In this document: one piece after another, positions 50,719 to 57,679 of the stretch
How positions within the stretch are numbered: position 1 is the first letter of the stretch
How the letters are laid out: every line of letters starts with the position of its first letter
Assembly: GCA_022819505.1 (NCBI GenBank)
Contig: JAJEHD010000014.1
Coordinates: forward strand, 109,685 to 173,684
DNA: 64,000 nt
Direction of reading: 5' to 3'
Origin: Acidimicrobiia bacterium
GTDB taxonomy: Bacteria; Actinomycetota; Acidimicrobiia; Acidimicrobiales; Aldehydirespiratoraceae
Program-made: the position numbers and the translations under genes
The notes under the pieces: generated by a model
The model's input: only the letters and a program-made list of their open reading frames with translations
What the model was told of the DNA's origin: nothing
The model's database searches: none

Positions 50719-50757
50719 CAGACCTACCGCAACTTCGTAACCGCCGCCCAGCCCTGA
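50719..50757 (+). pseudogene. Relic of the amidotransferase 3' end
   Basis: Reads QTYRNFVTAAQP-stop, against QLYRNFITAATA-stop at 49077-49115; 28 of 39 bases match. No longer gene surrounds it, so it is a leftover of a duplicated or displaced gene end. Marks the right edge of the AlbA_2 segment. Confidence 0.55.
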
Positions 50758-50787
50758 AGATGCGGGTTCGGTGGTGCCGCGACTGAG

Positions 50788-51768
50788 TCACGCCGACTGG
50801 GGGACCGGATCACCCTTGTAGATCCGCTGTTGGTGCCACGCCAGGTAGGGCTCGCCGGGTCTAATCGCTTCCGCAGGTAGGACGATCTCCGCCCTCAGCA
50901 TGGTCTCAAAGTAGTTGTCGGCACCGGGATCTTGCTTGACGCTCAACTGGAGCCTGCGAGCCCTGTGCACTCTGAGACCACCATTGACTGTGATGAGCCC
51001 GGTGTCGAAGGCAGTGTCGTGCACGCCGCAAGCAGCGACACCGTTCTGCACGTCCAGACGTTCCCGGTCGTCGCAGTCAGCCCACGGCTTGATGTGTGAC
51101 GCAACGAGGAGCTTGTGGCGAGGCAGCGAGCGAGGCGAGAAGCCGCAGAACGCACATGTGTGGTCGTAGTTGTCTAGCACTGACCGGGCGAACCGATGCT
51201 GGCCCAGGCGAACGGACTGCTCGACGAGTCGAGTGGTCTCATGCTCTCCTGCCATCTCGCGCAACCGATGACCCGCTGCCTGGACGGTCACGAGCGTTTC
51301 GAGCGAACGTCGGGATAGTTCCTCTTGGCCAAGAAGGTCGAAGTCTCCTTCAGCCGGAACGAAGTCGGGCAGATCGGTAGGGCCGATGCCCATGTCACGC
51401 GCTGCGAGCAGCACTCGTTGGTAGAGCTTCGGGAACTGATCGCCACCACGAGCCATCTCGATGAAGAACTGCCACTCATGCTTGCCGGCATGGGCCCGTG
51501 AGCCGTCGAGATTCATCATCTTGTTGGTGATCGATCCAGGCGGTCTCACGAATAGTCGCCCAAGCTCGTGAACGATCGGCGGCGCTCGGTGCATGGAGGA
51601 TCCTCCATAGCGGTGAGGGTCGACCACGTAGAACAGTCCGTAACACAGGATCGCCTCGACGGGGGTGTACGGGTCTTGGCGTTTCTTGGGCTGCCGGGCC
51701 AGGATTTGGCCCCACTGAGAGCGTGCCTGCTCGATCGTCAGATCGAGATAGTCGCTCAGCGACTTCAC
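50788..51768 (-). CDS. HNH endonuclease domain protein (HNH_2 type)
   Basis: 326 residues from GTG 51768. The C-terminal nuclease has CAFCGFSPRSLPRHKLLVASHIKPW, then LDVQNGVAACGVHDTAFDTGLI: the zinc Cys pair, the catalytic His of ASHI, the Asn, and the final HDTAFD. The N-terminal 190 residues are unassigned and may recognise DNA or another trigger. Proteins of this layout occur in restriction/defence settings. Probably leaderless from TAAGTT 6 nt upstream. Lower GC than the core genes. Confidence 0.85.
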   Translation of the reverse strand: MKSLSDYLDLTIEQARSQWGQILARQPKKRQDPYTPVEAILCYGLFYVVDPHRYGGSSMHRAPPIVHELGRLFVRPPGSITNKMMNLDGSRAHAGKHEWQFFIEMARGGDQFPKLYQRVLLAARDMGIGPTDLPDFVPAEGDFDLLGQEELSRRSLETLVTVQAAGHRLREMAGEHETTRLVEQSVRLGQHRFARSVLDNYDHTCAFCGFSPRSLPRHKLLVASHIKPWADCDDRERLDVQNGVAACGVHDTAFDTGLITVNGGLRVHRARRLQLSVKQDPGADNYFETMLRAEIVLPAEAIRPGEPYLAWHQQRIYKGDPVPQSA

Positions 51769-51774
51769 AGTCTC

Positions 51775-51780
51775 AACTTA
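51775..51780 (-). promoter_or_regulatory. Putative -10 box (TAAGTT), leaderless start
   Basis: Minus-strand TAAGTT ends 6 nt before GTG 51768 of the HNH gene. Confidence 0.4.
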
Positions 51781-51824
51781 GCCGGCCACTAGGACGCGGT
51801 CCGCCGCCCTGGGTCGGGTCTAAC

Positions 51825-51956
51825 ATGAACGCCATGGCCGAGACCGCCACCGAGCCGCACCGCCGACATTTGGCGTGTCAACGTGACATCAACCTCCGCG
51901 ATGTCGCCGCCGCCCGGTCGATCCTCGCTGGACGCCGAGACAGCGGGACCGTCTGA
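51825..51956 (+). CDS. Short ORF, unknown
   Basis: 43 residues (MNAMAETATEPHRRHLACQR then ...SILAGRRDSGTV). No family recognised. Its stop overlaps the ATG of the next small ORF (ATGA), the same coupling style as genuine operons here, which is the main reason to list it. Could be a non-functional remnant. Confidence 0.3.
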   Translation: MNAMAETATEPHRRHLACQRDINLRDVAAARSILAGRRDSGTV

Positions 51957-52195
51957 TGGGCAACGCTCAAGATGTGGTCGACATGCTGGCGGCCGAGCCT
52001 AAGGATGAGGTGGTAGGGGCGGCGGTGCGTTGGCACTCGATCCGGACGCACCGCCAGGCGCTGGAGGAGGCCGGCGATGAGATGGGCCTCGACTCGGAGC
52101 AGATCGACCGCATCGACCGGTGTCGAGCTATGGAACTGGAAGCCGCCGCCGACCTCGCTGGGAAGGTCGAGTGGGCGTTGCGTTGCGGGCCGTGA
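51956..52195 (+). CDS. Small acidic helical protein, unknown
   Basis: 79 residues, rich in Glu/Asp/Ala and predicted mostly helical (VVDMLAAEPKDEVVGAAVRW, then a HRQALEEAGDEMGLDSEQID segment). No membrane helix, no recognised motif. Coupled to the 43-residue ORF upstream; position in the accessory stretch next to toxin-antitoxin genes would fit a small antitoxin or anti-defence type protein, but nothing in the sequence proves it. Confidence 0.35.
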   Translation: MGNAQDVVDMLAAEPKDEVVGAAVRWHSIRTHRQALEEAGDEMGLDSEQIDRIDRCRAMELEAAADLAGKVEWALRCGP

Positions 52196-52372
52196 TCGAC
52201 ACCCCGCCCCCTTCAGTCGCTGGTCGGCGCAGCCGTCGATCGTGACGGCGTATCGAAGCTGAACGACACGACCGTAGCGATCACCGAGTCGCGCCATCAG
52301 CCGGTCGTCCACATCGGGGTCGTCGACGCGTTCCGGTACGACCCTCGTCGTCGAAGAAGAGGCCGACCGAGC

Positions 52373-52435
52373 GGTGCATTCTGCGGCATGACCAAGGTGT
52401 TTCTTGCGGCATCGCGGGGTGCATTCTGCGGCATG
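52373..52435 (+). repeat. 18-bp direct repeat pair
   Basis: ggtgcattctgcggcatg occurs at 52373-52390 and 52418-52435; a partial ttcttgcggcat lies between. It precedes the toxin-antitoxin promoter by about 20 bp. The 52196-52454 stretch otherwise shows no convincing gene. Confidence 0.6.
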
Positions 52436-52454
52436 GTGCCCGCTACACTTGCCT

Positions 52455-52494
52455 TATAATCGCTTTTGTGCGATCATCGTGTGTATGCGATTAT
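52455..52494 (+). promoter_or_regulatory. Promoter and operator of the toxin-antitoxin pair
   Basis: A perfect TATAAT (52455-52460) overlaps the left arm ataatcgc (52456-52463) of an 8-bp inverted repeat whose right arm gcgattat is at 52487-52494. This is the classic arrangement for autoregulation by an antitoxin. Confidence 0.6.
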
Positions 52495-52825
52495 GCTCGC
52501 CCAGGTGGAGGTTGAGGCGCACGATGAGGTTGTCGAGTGGCTTTCTGGGCTCAGCAGCGCGGAGTGGGATCGTGTGGCTGCGGCCACCGATCGGCTGGCG
52601 CAGCTAGCGCAGCGGGCGCGGATGCCGCTGTCGCGGAGCCTGGGGGACGGGCTGTTCGAGCTACGGCTCTCGCTGGGCCCACTGCTCGGCGCATCACCTA
52701 CCGGTTCACGTCCGACGGCCGGATCGTGTTGCTGACGACATTTCGCAAGCAGCGAGGCAACGAGCGGGCCGAAGTAGCCAGGGCCCGTCAGGCCGCCCAA
52801 GACTGCGCGAAGAACGATCCCCTGA
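52493..52825 (+). pseudogene. RelE/HigB-type toxin gene with internal -1 frame break
   Basis: The first part (MLAQVEVEAHDEVVEWLSGL to DGLFELRLSLG) and the second part (ARRITYRFTSDGRIVLLTTF then RKQRGNERAEVARARQ) together make a RelE-like (phage-derived Gp49/HigB type) toxin, but they lie in different frames. The switch is -1 at 52675-52681, sequence GGGCCCA in zero frame G GGC CCA, the exact X XXY YYZ form of a slippery heptamer. In the -1 frame there is no stop until 53256, across the antitoxin gene; zero frame meets TGA at 52736 and again at 52823. So this is either a disrupted gene, a sequencing error or, less likely, programmed frameshifting. Confidence 0.6.
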
Positions 52826-52837
52826 AGGGAGAGCACC

Positions 52838-53158
52838 ATGGCGAACAGATCGCGTTGGGAAGACATCAAGAGGGAGCGGGGCGAGCCCTCCGCAGAGGTA
52901 CGGGCCGGGGTCGAACAGGACCTTGCTCTCGGTCAGCTCATCTACGACCTGCGCATCGAGGTGGGTCTGAGCCAGCGCGAGCTGGCAGAACGGATGGGCA
53001 CGACCCAGTCGGTGATCTCGCGGCTCGAAGAGGGTGGCGGTGCCCGCAACCGAATCGACACGCTAGCCCGGGTGGCGACAGCGTTGGGCCGTCACCTGGT
53101 GCTCTCCTTTCCAGCCGACATGCCCGAGCGCCTGGAAGACGCAATTCAGGTCGCCTAG
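52838..53158 (+). CDS. XRE-family antitoxin (HigA-like)
   Basis: 106 residues. N-terminal SRWEDIKRERGEPSAEVRAG, a region typical of antitoxins downstream of RelE/HigB toxins, then HTH: IYDLRIEVGLSQRELAERMGTTQSVISRLEEGGG. GAAGGGAG precedes ATG 52838. Intact, although the toxin frame is broken, as would be expected when the toxin is lost first. The inverted repeat over the promoter at 52456 is its likely target. Confidence 0.82.
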   Translation: MANRSRWEDIKRERGEPSAEVRAGVEQDLALGQLIYDLRIEVGLSQRELAERMGTTQSVISRLEEGGGARNRIDTLARVATALGRHLVLSFPADMPERLEDAIQVA

Positions 53159-53269
53159 AAGACCCTCCAGCACGATCAAGGCGGGTTGTGAATGGCGTCG
53201 AAGACGCCGACCGAGTGAACGGGCCCGTGTGGGTTCGCGACGTTCCTATGTCTTGACACATCACATCGG

Positions 53270-53343
53270 TCGGGCAGGCGGGATTTGAACCCACGACCTC
53301 CTCGTCCCGAACGAGGCGCGCTACCAAGCTGCGCCACTGCCCG
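53270..53343 (-). tRNA. tRNA-Pro (anticodon CGG)
   Basis: 74 nt on the minus strand. Acceptor stem CGGGCAG/CTGCCCG, anticodon stem-loop CCTCG-TTCGGGA-CGAGG with anticodon CGG, T-arm GTGGG-TTCAAAT-CCCGC and discriminator A. CCA is not encoded (CCG follows). It closes the accessory region that starts at hipB. Confidence 0.95.
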
Positions 53344-53374
53344 TGTGCAGCCCGGAGAAGGTTAGCCGAGCCCA

Positions 53375-53416
53375 GGGCCCGAGCGGCCCCTCAGGTAGCA
53401 GCGAACAGGAGCGGGA
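53375..53416 (+). repeat. Dispersed GC-rich repeat, copy C
   Basis: gggcccgagcggccc is shared with copy A (1966), followed by a diverged centre and agcgaac...gagcggga. It lies between the tRNA-Pro gene and the receiver-domain gene. Confidence 0.45.
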
Positions 53417-53435
53417 ACCGGTGCGGGCCACGCCC

Positions 53436-53816
53436 TCAGGCGGTGGCAGAGGCTTCGGCCAGGGTGGACGCCACCAGGCGGGCCAGGGCCATCGGGTCGA
53501 TGGGCTTGACCAGCCACGCGTCCGCAGTGCTGCGGCGGGCCAGGAACTCGTCGGCGTCGCGGTCCAGCAGCATGACCACCGGCCGCCACGGCAGCCGGCC
53601 CATGTCCTCCTCCTGGCGGACGGCCAGGCAGGCGGCCATCCCGCCCATGTTGCCGACCTGCAAGTCGAGCAACACCAGAGCGGGGTCGACCAGCTCGATC
53701 GCCTCGAGGGTGTCGGCGCCCCGCCGCACCCGGTGCAGGGTGTGCTCGCCGCCCAGCGCGGCCTCGCACTGCGCCGCGACCCAGTCGGCATCGGTCACCA
53801 GCAGCACGTCGGGCAC
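53436..53816 (-). CDS. Stand-alone response regulator receiver domain
   Basis: 126 residues from GTG 53816, a bare REC domain without output module. Acidic pocket near DAD (9-11), phospho-acceptor Asp51 in LVLLDLQVGNMGG, and the conserved Lys104 in WLVKPIDP. The switch Thr/Ser position appears as Asp85 (MLLDRDAD), which is unusual. A minus-strand TACGAT box lies 7 nt before the GTG. Divergent from the STAS gene 67 bp away, so the two may form one partner-switching circuit (inference). Confidence 0.8.
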   Translation of the reverse strand: MPDVLLVTDADWVAAQCEAALGGEHTLHRVRRGADTLEAIELVDPALVLLDLQVGNMGGMAACLAVRQEEDMGRLPWRPVVMLLDRDADEFLARRSTADAWLVKPIDPMALARLVASTLAEASATA

Positions 53817-53823
53817 GGCGGAG

Positions 53824-53829
53824 ATCGTA
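53824..53829 (-). promoter_or_regulatory. Putative -10 box (TACGAT), leaderless start
   Basis: Minus-strand TACGAT ends 7 nt before GTG 53816 of the receiver-domain gene. Confidence 0.4.
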
Positions 53830-53869
53830 ACGCGCCTCGCTCGCTGGCCCGATCCCGGCGGCTGGGGTA

Positions 53870-53875
53870 TATCCT
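53870..53875 (+). promoter_or_regulatory. Putative -10 box (TATCCT), leaderless start
   Basis: TATCCT ends 8 nt before GTG 53884; it favours that start over GTG 53878, which would be only 2 nt away. Confidence 0.4.
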
Positions 53876-53883
53876 CGGTGCCC

Positions 53884-54237
53884 GTGCTGGACATCGAGTC
53901 TTTCCACAACGAGGCCGAGTCCTACTACCTGCTCCGTCCCTCCGGCGAGCTCGACGCCTACACGGTGGCCCATTTCCGGGAGGCGCTTGCGGACCATGCC
54001 GCCGCGGGCCGCCTTGTGGTGGACCTCTGCGGGGTGCCGTTCATCGACTCGGCCGGCCTGGGCGCCCTCATCGGCGGTATCCGCCGCATCCGCGAGAACG
54101 AGGGCCGGGTCGTGGTGTTCTGCAACGGCGCGACGCTGATCCGGCTGCTGCACACCACCGGCTTCGACCGCATCGTGCCCGTCGAAGAAACCCTCGAGGC
54201 CGCGGTCGGCGCCCTCGACCGAGATCCCGACGCCTGA
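53884..54237 (+). CDS. STAS-domain anti-sigma factor antagonist (SpoIIAA/RsbV-like)
   Basis: 117 residues. The phosphorylatable Ser56 is in VPFIDSAGLGALIGG, the hallmark of SpoIIAA/RsbV antagonists, after a GRLVVDLCG strand. In such systems an RsbW-type kinase phosphorylates this Ser and sequesters a sigma factor when the antagonist is phosphorylated. No sigma factor is adjacent; the RsbW-like gene at 20678 is far away and degenerate. Confidence 0.88.
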   Translation: MLDIESFHNEAESYYLLRPSGELDAYTVAHFREALADHAAAGRLVVDLCGVPFIDSAGLGALIGGIRRIRENEGRVVVFCNGATLIRLLHTTGFDRIVPVEETLEAAVGALDRDPDA

Positions 54238-54277
54238 CCACGGACACGGCCCGGCGGCCGAGCGGGTAGCTACACCA

Positions 54278-55591
54278 ATGCCAAGAATCCGCGGGACGCG
54301 GCGCGAGGGCGCGGCCCGGCGCCTGATCCGCGTGGCCGCCTCGGGCGCGGTTGCCGTCGGCGCGCTGCTGGCTCTGGGCTCGAACGCTGCCGGGGCCTCA
54401 GGCAGTCTCGACGAAACGGCGGCGGCGAGCTCCGGCGTCCTCGACGTGGTCGAGGTGTCGGGCTTCCTCGATCCGATCATGGCCGACTTCATCGAGCGAT
54501 CCATCGAACAGGCTTCCGCCAAGGGCTCGCTGGGCCTCGTGCTCCAGGTCAACAGCCCACGGGCCATCGTCGACGACGAGCGCCTGGTCGAGCTGGCCGC
54601 CCGCATCCGCTCCTCGGACGTGCCGGTCCACATGTGGGTCGGACCCTCCGGAGCGGTGGCCACCGGAGCGGTCGGCCAGCTGGCCGGCGTGGTGAGCGAC
54701 CTGGCGGTGGCCCCCGGCTCCGAGCTCGGCGACCTCGGCCCGCTGATCCTGCCGGCCGAGCACCTGGCCGAGCCGTTCGCCGACGCCTACCCCGCCATGC
54801 AGGACCGGACGGTCTCATCGGCTGAGACCATCGACCTCGGCCTGGCCCGGGAAGCCCCCACCCTGGGCTTCTTCGTGATCGACCTGCCCGGATTCGAGAC
54901 CGAGATCGACGCCACCGGCGACGAGCCGGTGCGGGTCCCGGTCAGCCCGGTGCGCTTCGCCAAGCTCTCCCTGGTCGACCAGTTCATGCACACCGCGGCC
55001 AGCCCTGCGCTGGCCTACCTGCTGTTCCTGGCCGGCACCGGGCTGCTCGTCTTCGAGCTCTACACCGCGGGCGTGGGAATCGCCGGGGGACTGGGTGCCC
55101 TGTCCTTCCTGCTCGGCTGCTACGGGCTGGCCGCGCTGCCGGCCCGGGGCTGGGCCGTCGGGCTTCTGCTGTTGGCCATGTTCGGATACGGCGTGGACAT
55201 CCAGACCGGCGTGCCCAGGGTCTGGACCGTCATCGCCACCGCCTGCCTTACGGTCGGATCGCTGACGCTGTTCGACGGGGTGTCGCTGTCGTGGGTCACG
55301 CTGCTGGCGGGGATTGTCGGGGTCACCGCGGGGATGGTGACCGGCATGCCCGCGATGGTCCGCACCCGGTACGGCACCCCGACCATCGGGCGGGAATGGA
55401 TGATCGGCGCCCTAGGCCTCGCCCGCGACCCGGTGGACCCCGAGGGGGTCGTGGTCATCGACGGCGCCCCCTGGCGGGCCCGCACCCAGCGGGCCACCCC
55501 CATCGCGGAGGGCGATCCCATCCGCGTGATGGCACTGGAGGGCCTGGTCCTCACCGTCGAGCCCGCCGACGACGCCGAGAAAAGCGCTTGA
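54278..55591 (+). CDS. NfeD-family membrane protein with ClpP-like extracytoplasmic domain
   Basis: 437 residues: signal-like N-terminus with an Ala-rich hydrophobic stretch (about 20-40), ClpP/SppA-like domain (LDVVEVSGFLDPIMADFIERS, then VHMWVGPSGAVATGAVGQLA with the possible nucleophile Ser), then four or five membrane helices and a C-terminal OB-fold soluble domain (TIGREWMIGALGLARD ... VMALEGLVLTVEP). NfeD proteases cleave stomatin-like partners; none is encoded here. DTPGG of typical members is NSPRA, so activity is uncertain. TAGCTA 5 nt before ATG 54278 may be a -10. Confidence 0.82.
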   Translation: MPRIRGTRREGAARRLIRVAASGAVAVGALLALGSNAAGASGSLDETAAASSGVLDVVEVSGFLDPIMADFIERSIEQASAKGSLGLVLQVNSPRAIVDDERLVELAARIRSSDVPVHMWVGPSGAVATGAVGQLAGVVSDLAVAPGSELGDLGPLILPAEHLAEPFADAYPAMQDRTVSSAETIDLGLAREAPTLGFFVIDLPGFETEIDATGDEPVRVPVSPVRFAKLSLVDQFMHTAASPALAYLLFLAGTGLLVFELYTAGVGIAGGLGALSFLLGCYGLAALPARGWAVGLLLLAMFGYGVDIQTGVPRVWTVIATACLTVGSLTLFDGVSLSWVTLLAGIVGVTAGMVTGMPAMVRTRYGTPTIGREWMIGALGLARDPVDPEGVVVIDGAPWRARTQRATPIAEGDPIRVMALEGLVLTVEPADDAEKSA

Positions 55592-55649
55592 GCGGCTTGG
55601 CTTCGGGTCATCTCGTGTGGTAGTCGTCACAGTTGAGGAGGGCGTTGGT

Positions 55650-55919
55650 ATGGGGTTTCCATCGGCCGAAAGGGTTGAATGGCAGATGCGGGCGGCCTGT
55701 AGAGGTCCGCACGCGTCCGTGTTCTTCCCGCCGCCCTACGTCGAGAAACGCGACGAGAAGCGCCGCCGCGAGCTGCGGGCCAAGGACATCTGTGCCACCT
55801 GCTCCGTGCAGTCCGACTGCCTCCAGTACGCGCTGGACATCGGCGAGCAGCACGGCATCTGGGGCGGTCTCAACGAAGTCGAGAGACGCGACCTCCTGCT
55901 GCGGACAGCCCGGGCCTGA
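55650..55919 (+). CDS. WhiB-family iron-sulfur transcriptional regulator
   Basis: 89 residues. Four cluster Cys: Cys17 and the CATCSVQSDC group (Cys48, Cys51, Cys57), then the GIWGGLNEVERRDL turn and basic end typical of Wbl proteins, which bind the region 4 of the principal sigma factor. A GAGGAGGG site precedes ATG 55650. Actinobacteria-specific family and a main reason for placing this DNA in that phylum. Short and WhiB1/WhmD-like; the target genes are unknown. Confidence 0.95.
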   Translation: MGFPSAERVEWQMRAACRGPHASVFFPPPYVEKRDEKRRRELRAKDICATCSVQSDCLQYALDIGEQHGIWGGLNEVERRDLLLRTARA

Positions 55920-55935
55920 TCCAGCCTGACTTGAG

Positions 55936-57654
55936 CTAGAGCTCGGGCAGCCGGGGACCGGCGATGCGTAGGTCGCCTCGCCGCCGGGTCACGCCGGTGC
56001 TGTCCAGCCGGGCCAGCAGGGCCAGGGCGTACTTGCGGGTGGTGCCCCAGGCGTCGCGCACTTCGGCTACCGTCACCCCTTCGGGCTGATCGGCCAGCAG
56101 CCGGGCCACCACCCTGGCGGCCTCGTCGACCGCGGATGCCGCGAAGTGGATGCCGCCGCTCTCGACGAGGTGGCCCTGACGCACCAGCAGACGCAGTTCG
56201 TCGTTGCTGACACCGGCGGGAGCTGGGGGCGTGAACGGCTCGGCGGCAGCCGCCGCCACGAACGGATGGTCGGCCAGCGGGTCGTCGCCGCCCGCAGCGC
56301 GAGCCCGGCCCTCGCCGCTGGTGATGCCGTCGATGGTGCCGATCACGGTCCGCTCGAAGTCGTCGAGCCCGGCCAGGTCGAGTCCGAGCGGACCCGCGGC
56401 GGCCACCGCGTCGGTGAGGCGCTGCCTGGTCCGGGCCAAGAACTCGGGATCCACCGCCCACCGGCCCAGATCGGGTGGGCGGGCCCGGCCGGTGAGCCTC
56501 TCCAGCCGCGCCGCGTCGATCCGGCCCCGCTCGGCGACGATCCGTTCCACCGACCGGTCGGGCCGGGCCCTCGAGGCGGGCAGCACCGGCTCGACGTCGA
56601 GCACCTCGCCGCCCCCGACCGTCTCGGACCGCCCCGACTCGCGCAGGATGAAGCGGTCCCCCATGCACAGCGGCAGCGGCACCGGCAGGTGGAGCCGGAT
56701 CAGCCCGGCCCGGCCCGGCTCGATGGCCGACGGCCCCAGCACCCGCAGCCGCACGGGGTGCTCGCCCGACCCGATGTAGGCGACGTAGGCGCCACGGCGG
56801 GTGACGGGGTGGTCGAGGGAGGCCAGCACCGACAGTTCGGCGTCGACGGTGCGGGCCGCGTGCCACTGCTGAGCCCGAACCACGGCGTCTCCCCGGGCCA
56901 CTTCGCGGTGGCCCGCGCCGGCGAGGTTCACCGCCACCCGGTTGCCGGGGCCCAGCTCGTCGCACTGCTGGTGCAGGCTCTGCAACGCCCGCACCCGCAC
57001 GCTGTGACCGGCGGGCACCACCGCGAGGGTGTCATCGTTGCGGAGCCGCCCCCCGGTGAGCGTGCCGGTCACCACCGTGCCCGACCCCTTGATGGCGAAG
57101 GCCCGGTCCACCCACAGCCGGGGCCGGTCGCGGTCGGCCGCGGTGGGGCTGACGGCCAGTAGATCGTCCAGCGCGGCGACCAGCTCGTCCATTCCGGTTC
57201 CGTCCACCGCGTCGGTGGCCACGATGGGCGCACCGGCCAGGAACGTGCCGGCGACATGATCGGCCACATCGAGACGGGCCAGCTCCACCAGGTCCTCGTC
57301 GGCGTCTCCGGCCTTCGTGAGGGCAACCATTCCGTGGCTCAAGCCGAGGAGCTGCAGGATGCGCAGATGCTCCTCTGACTGCGGCTTCCATCCCTCGGTC
57401 ACGTCCACCACGAACACGCAGGCGTCAACCCCGCTGACCCCGGCCAGCATGTTCTTGAGGAACCGGACGTGGCCGGGAACGTCGATGAAGGCGATCTGGC
57501 GGCCCGACGGCAGCGGCATCGACGCGAAGCCCAGGTCGATGGTGAGGCCCCGCTCCTTCTCCTCGTCCCACCGGTCGGGATCGGTGCCGGTGAGCGCCCG
57601 CACCAGGGTGCTCTTGCCGTGGTCGACGTGGCCGGCGGTGGCGACTACATGCAT
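55936..57654 (-). CDS. selB: Selenocysteine-specific elongation factor SelB
   Basis: 572 residues. G1 GHVDHGKS (8-15), switch RGLTID (35-40), G3 DVPGH (58-62), G4 TKAGD (113-117), then EF-Tu-like beta domains (GSGTVVTGTL, SVRVRALQSLHQQ) and a C-terminal winged-helix region for binding SECIS RNA (DELRLLVRQGHLVES, VAEVRDAWGTTRKYALALLARLD). The KYALALLEYLD-type ending is diagnostic of SelB. Delivers Sec-tRNA to UGA codons. Convergent with whiB. Shares the strand with the M23 gene and selA. Confidence 0.95.
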   Translation of the reverse strand: MHVVATAGHVDHGKSTLVRALTGTDPDRWDEEKERGLTIDLGFASMPLPSGRQIAFIDVPGHVRFLKNMLAGVSGVDACVFVVDVTEGWKPQSEEHLRILQLLGLSHGMVALTKAGDADEDLVELARLDVADHVAGTFLAGAPIVATDAVDGTGMDELVAALDDLLAVSPTAADRDRPRLWVDRAFAIKGSGTVVTGTLTGGRLRNDDTLAVVPAGHSVRVRALQSLHQQCDELGPGNRVAVNLAGAGHREVARGDAVVRAQQWHAARTVDAELSVLASLDHPVTRRGAYVAYIGSGEHPVRLRVLGPSAIEPGRAGLIRLHLPVPLPLCMGDRFILRESGRSETVGGGEVLDVEPVLPASRARPDRSVERIVAERGRIDAARLERLTGRARPPDLGRWAVDPEFLARTRQRLTDAVAAAGPLGLDLAGLDDFERTVIGTIDGITSGEGRARAAGGDDPLADHPFVAAAAAEPFTPPAPAGVSNDELRLLVRQGHLVESGGIHFAASAVDEAARVVARLLADQPEGVTVAEVRDAWGTTRKYALALLARLDSTGVTRRRGDLRIAGPRLPEL

Positions 57655-57679
57655 GCGGTGTTCCTAGCCGCTTCCGTTC

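Noticed and set aside
46250..53343. Transposase or integrase gene in the accessory region
   Set aside because: None was recognised on either strand; the region is called accessory from gene content and the duplicated gene end only.
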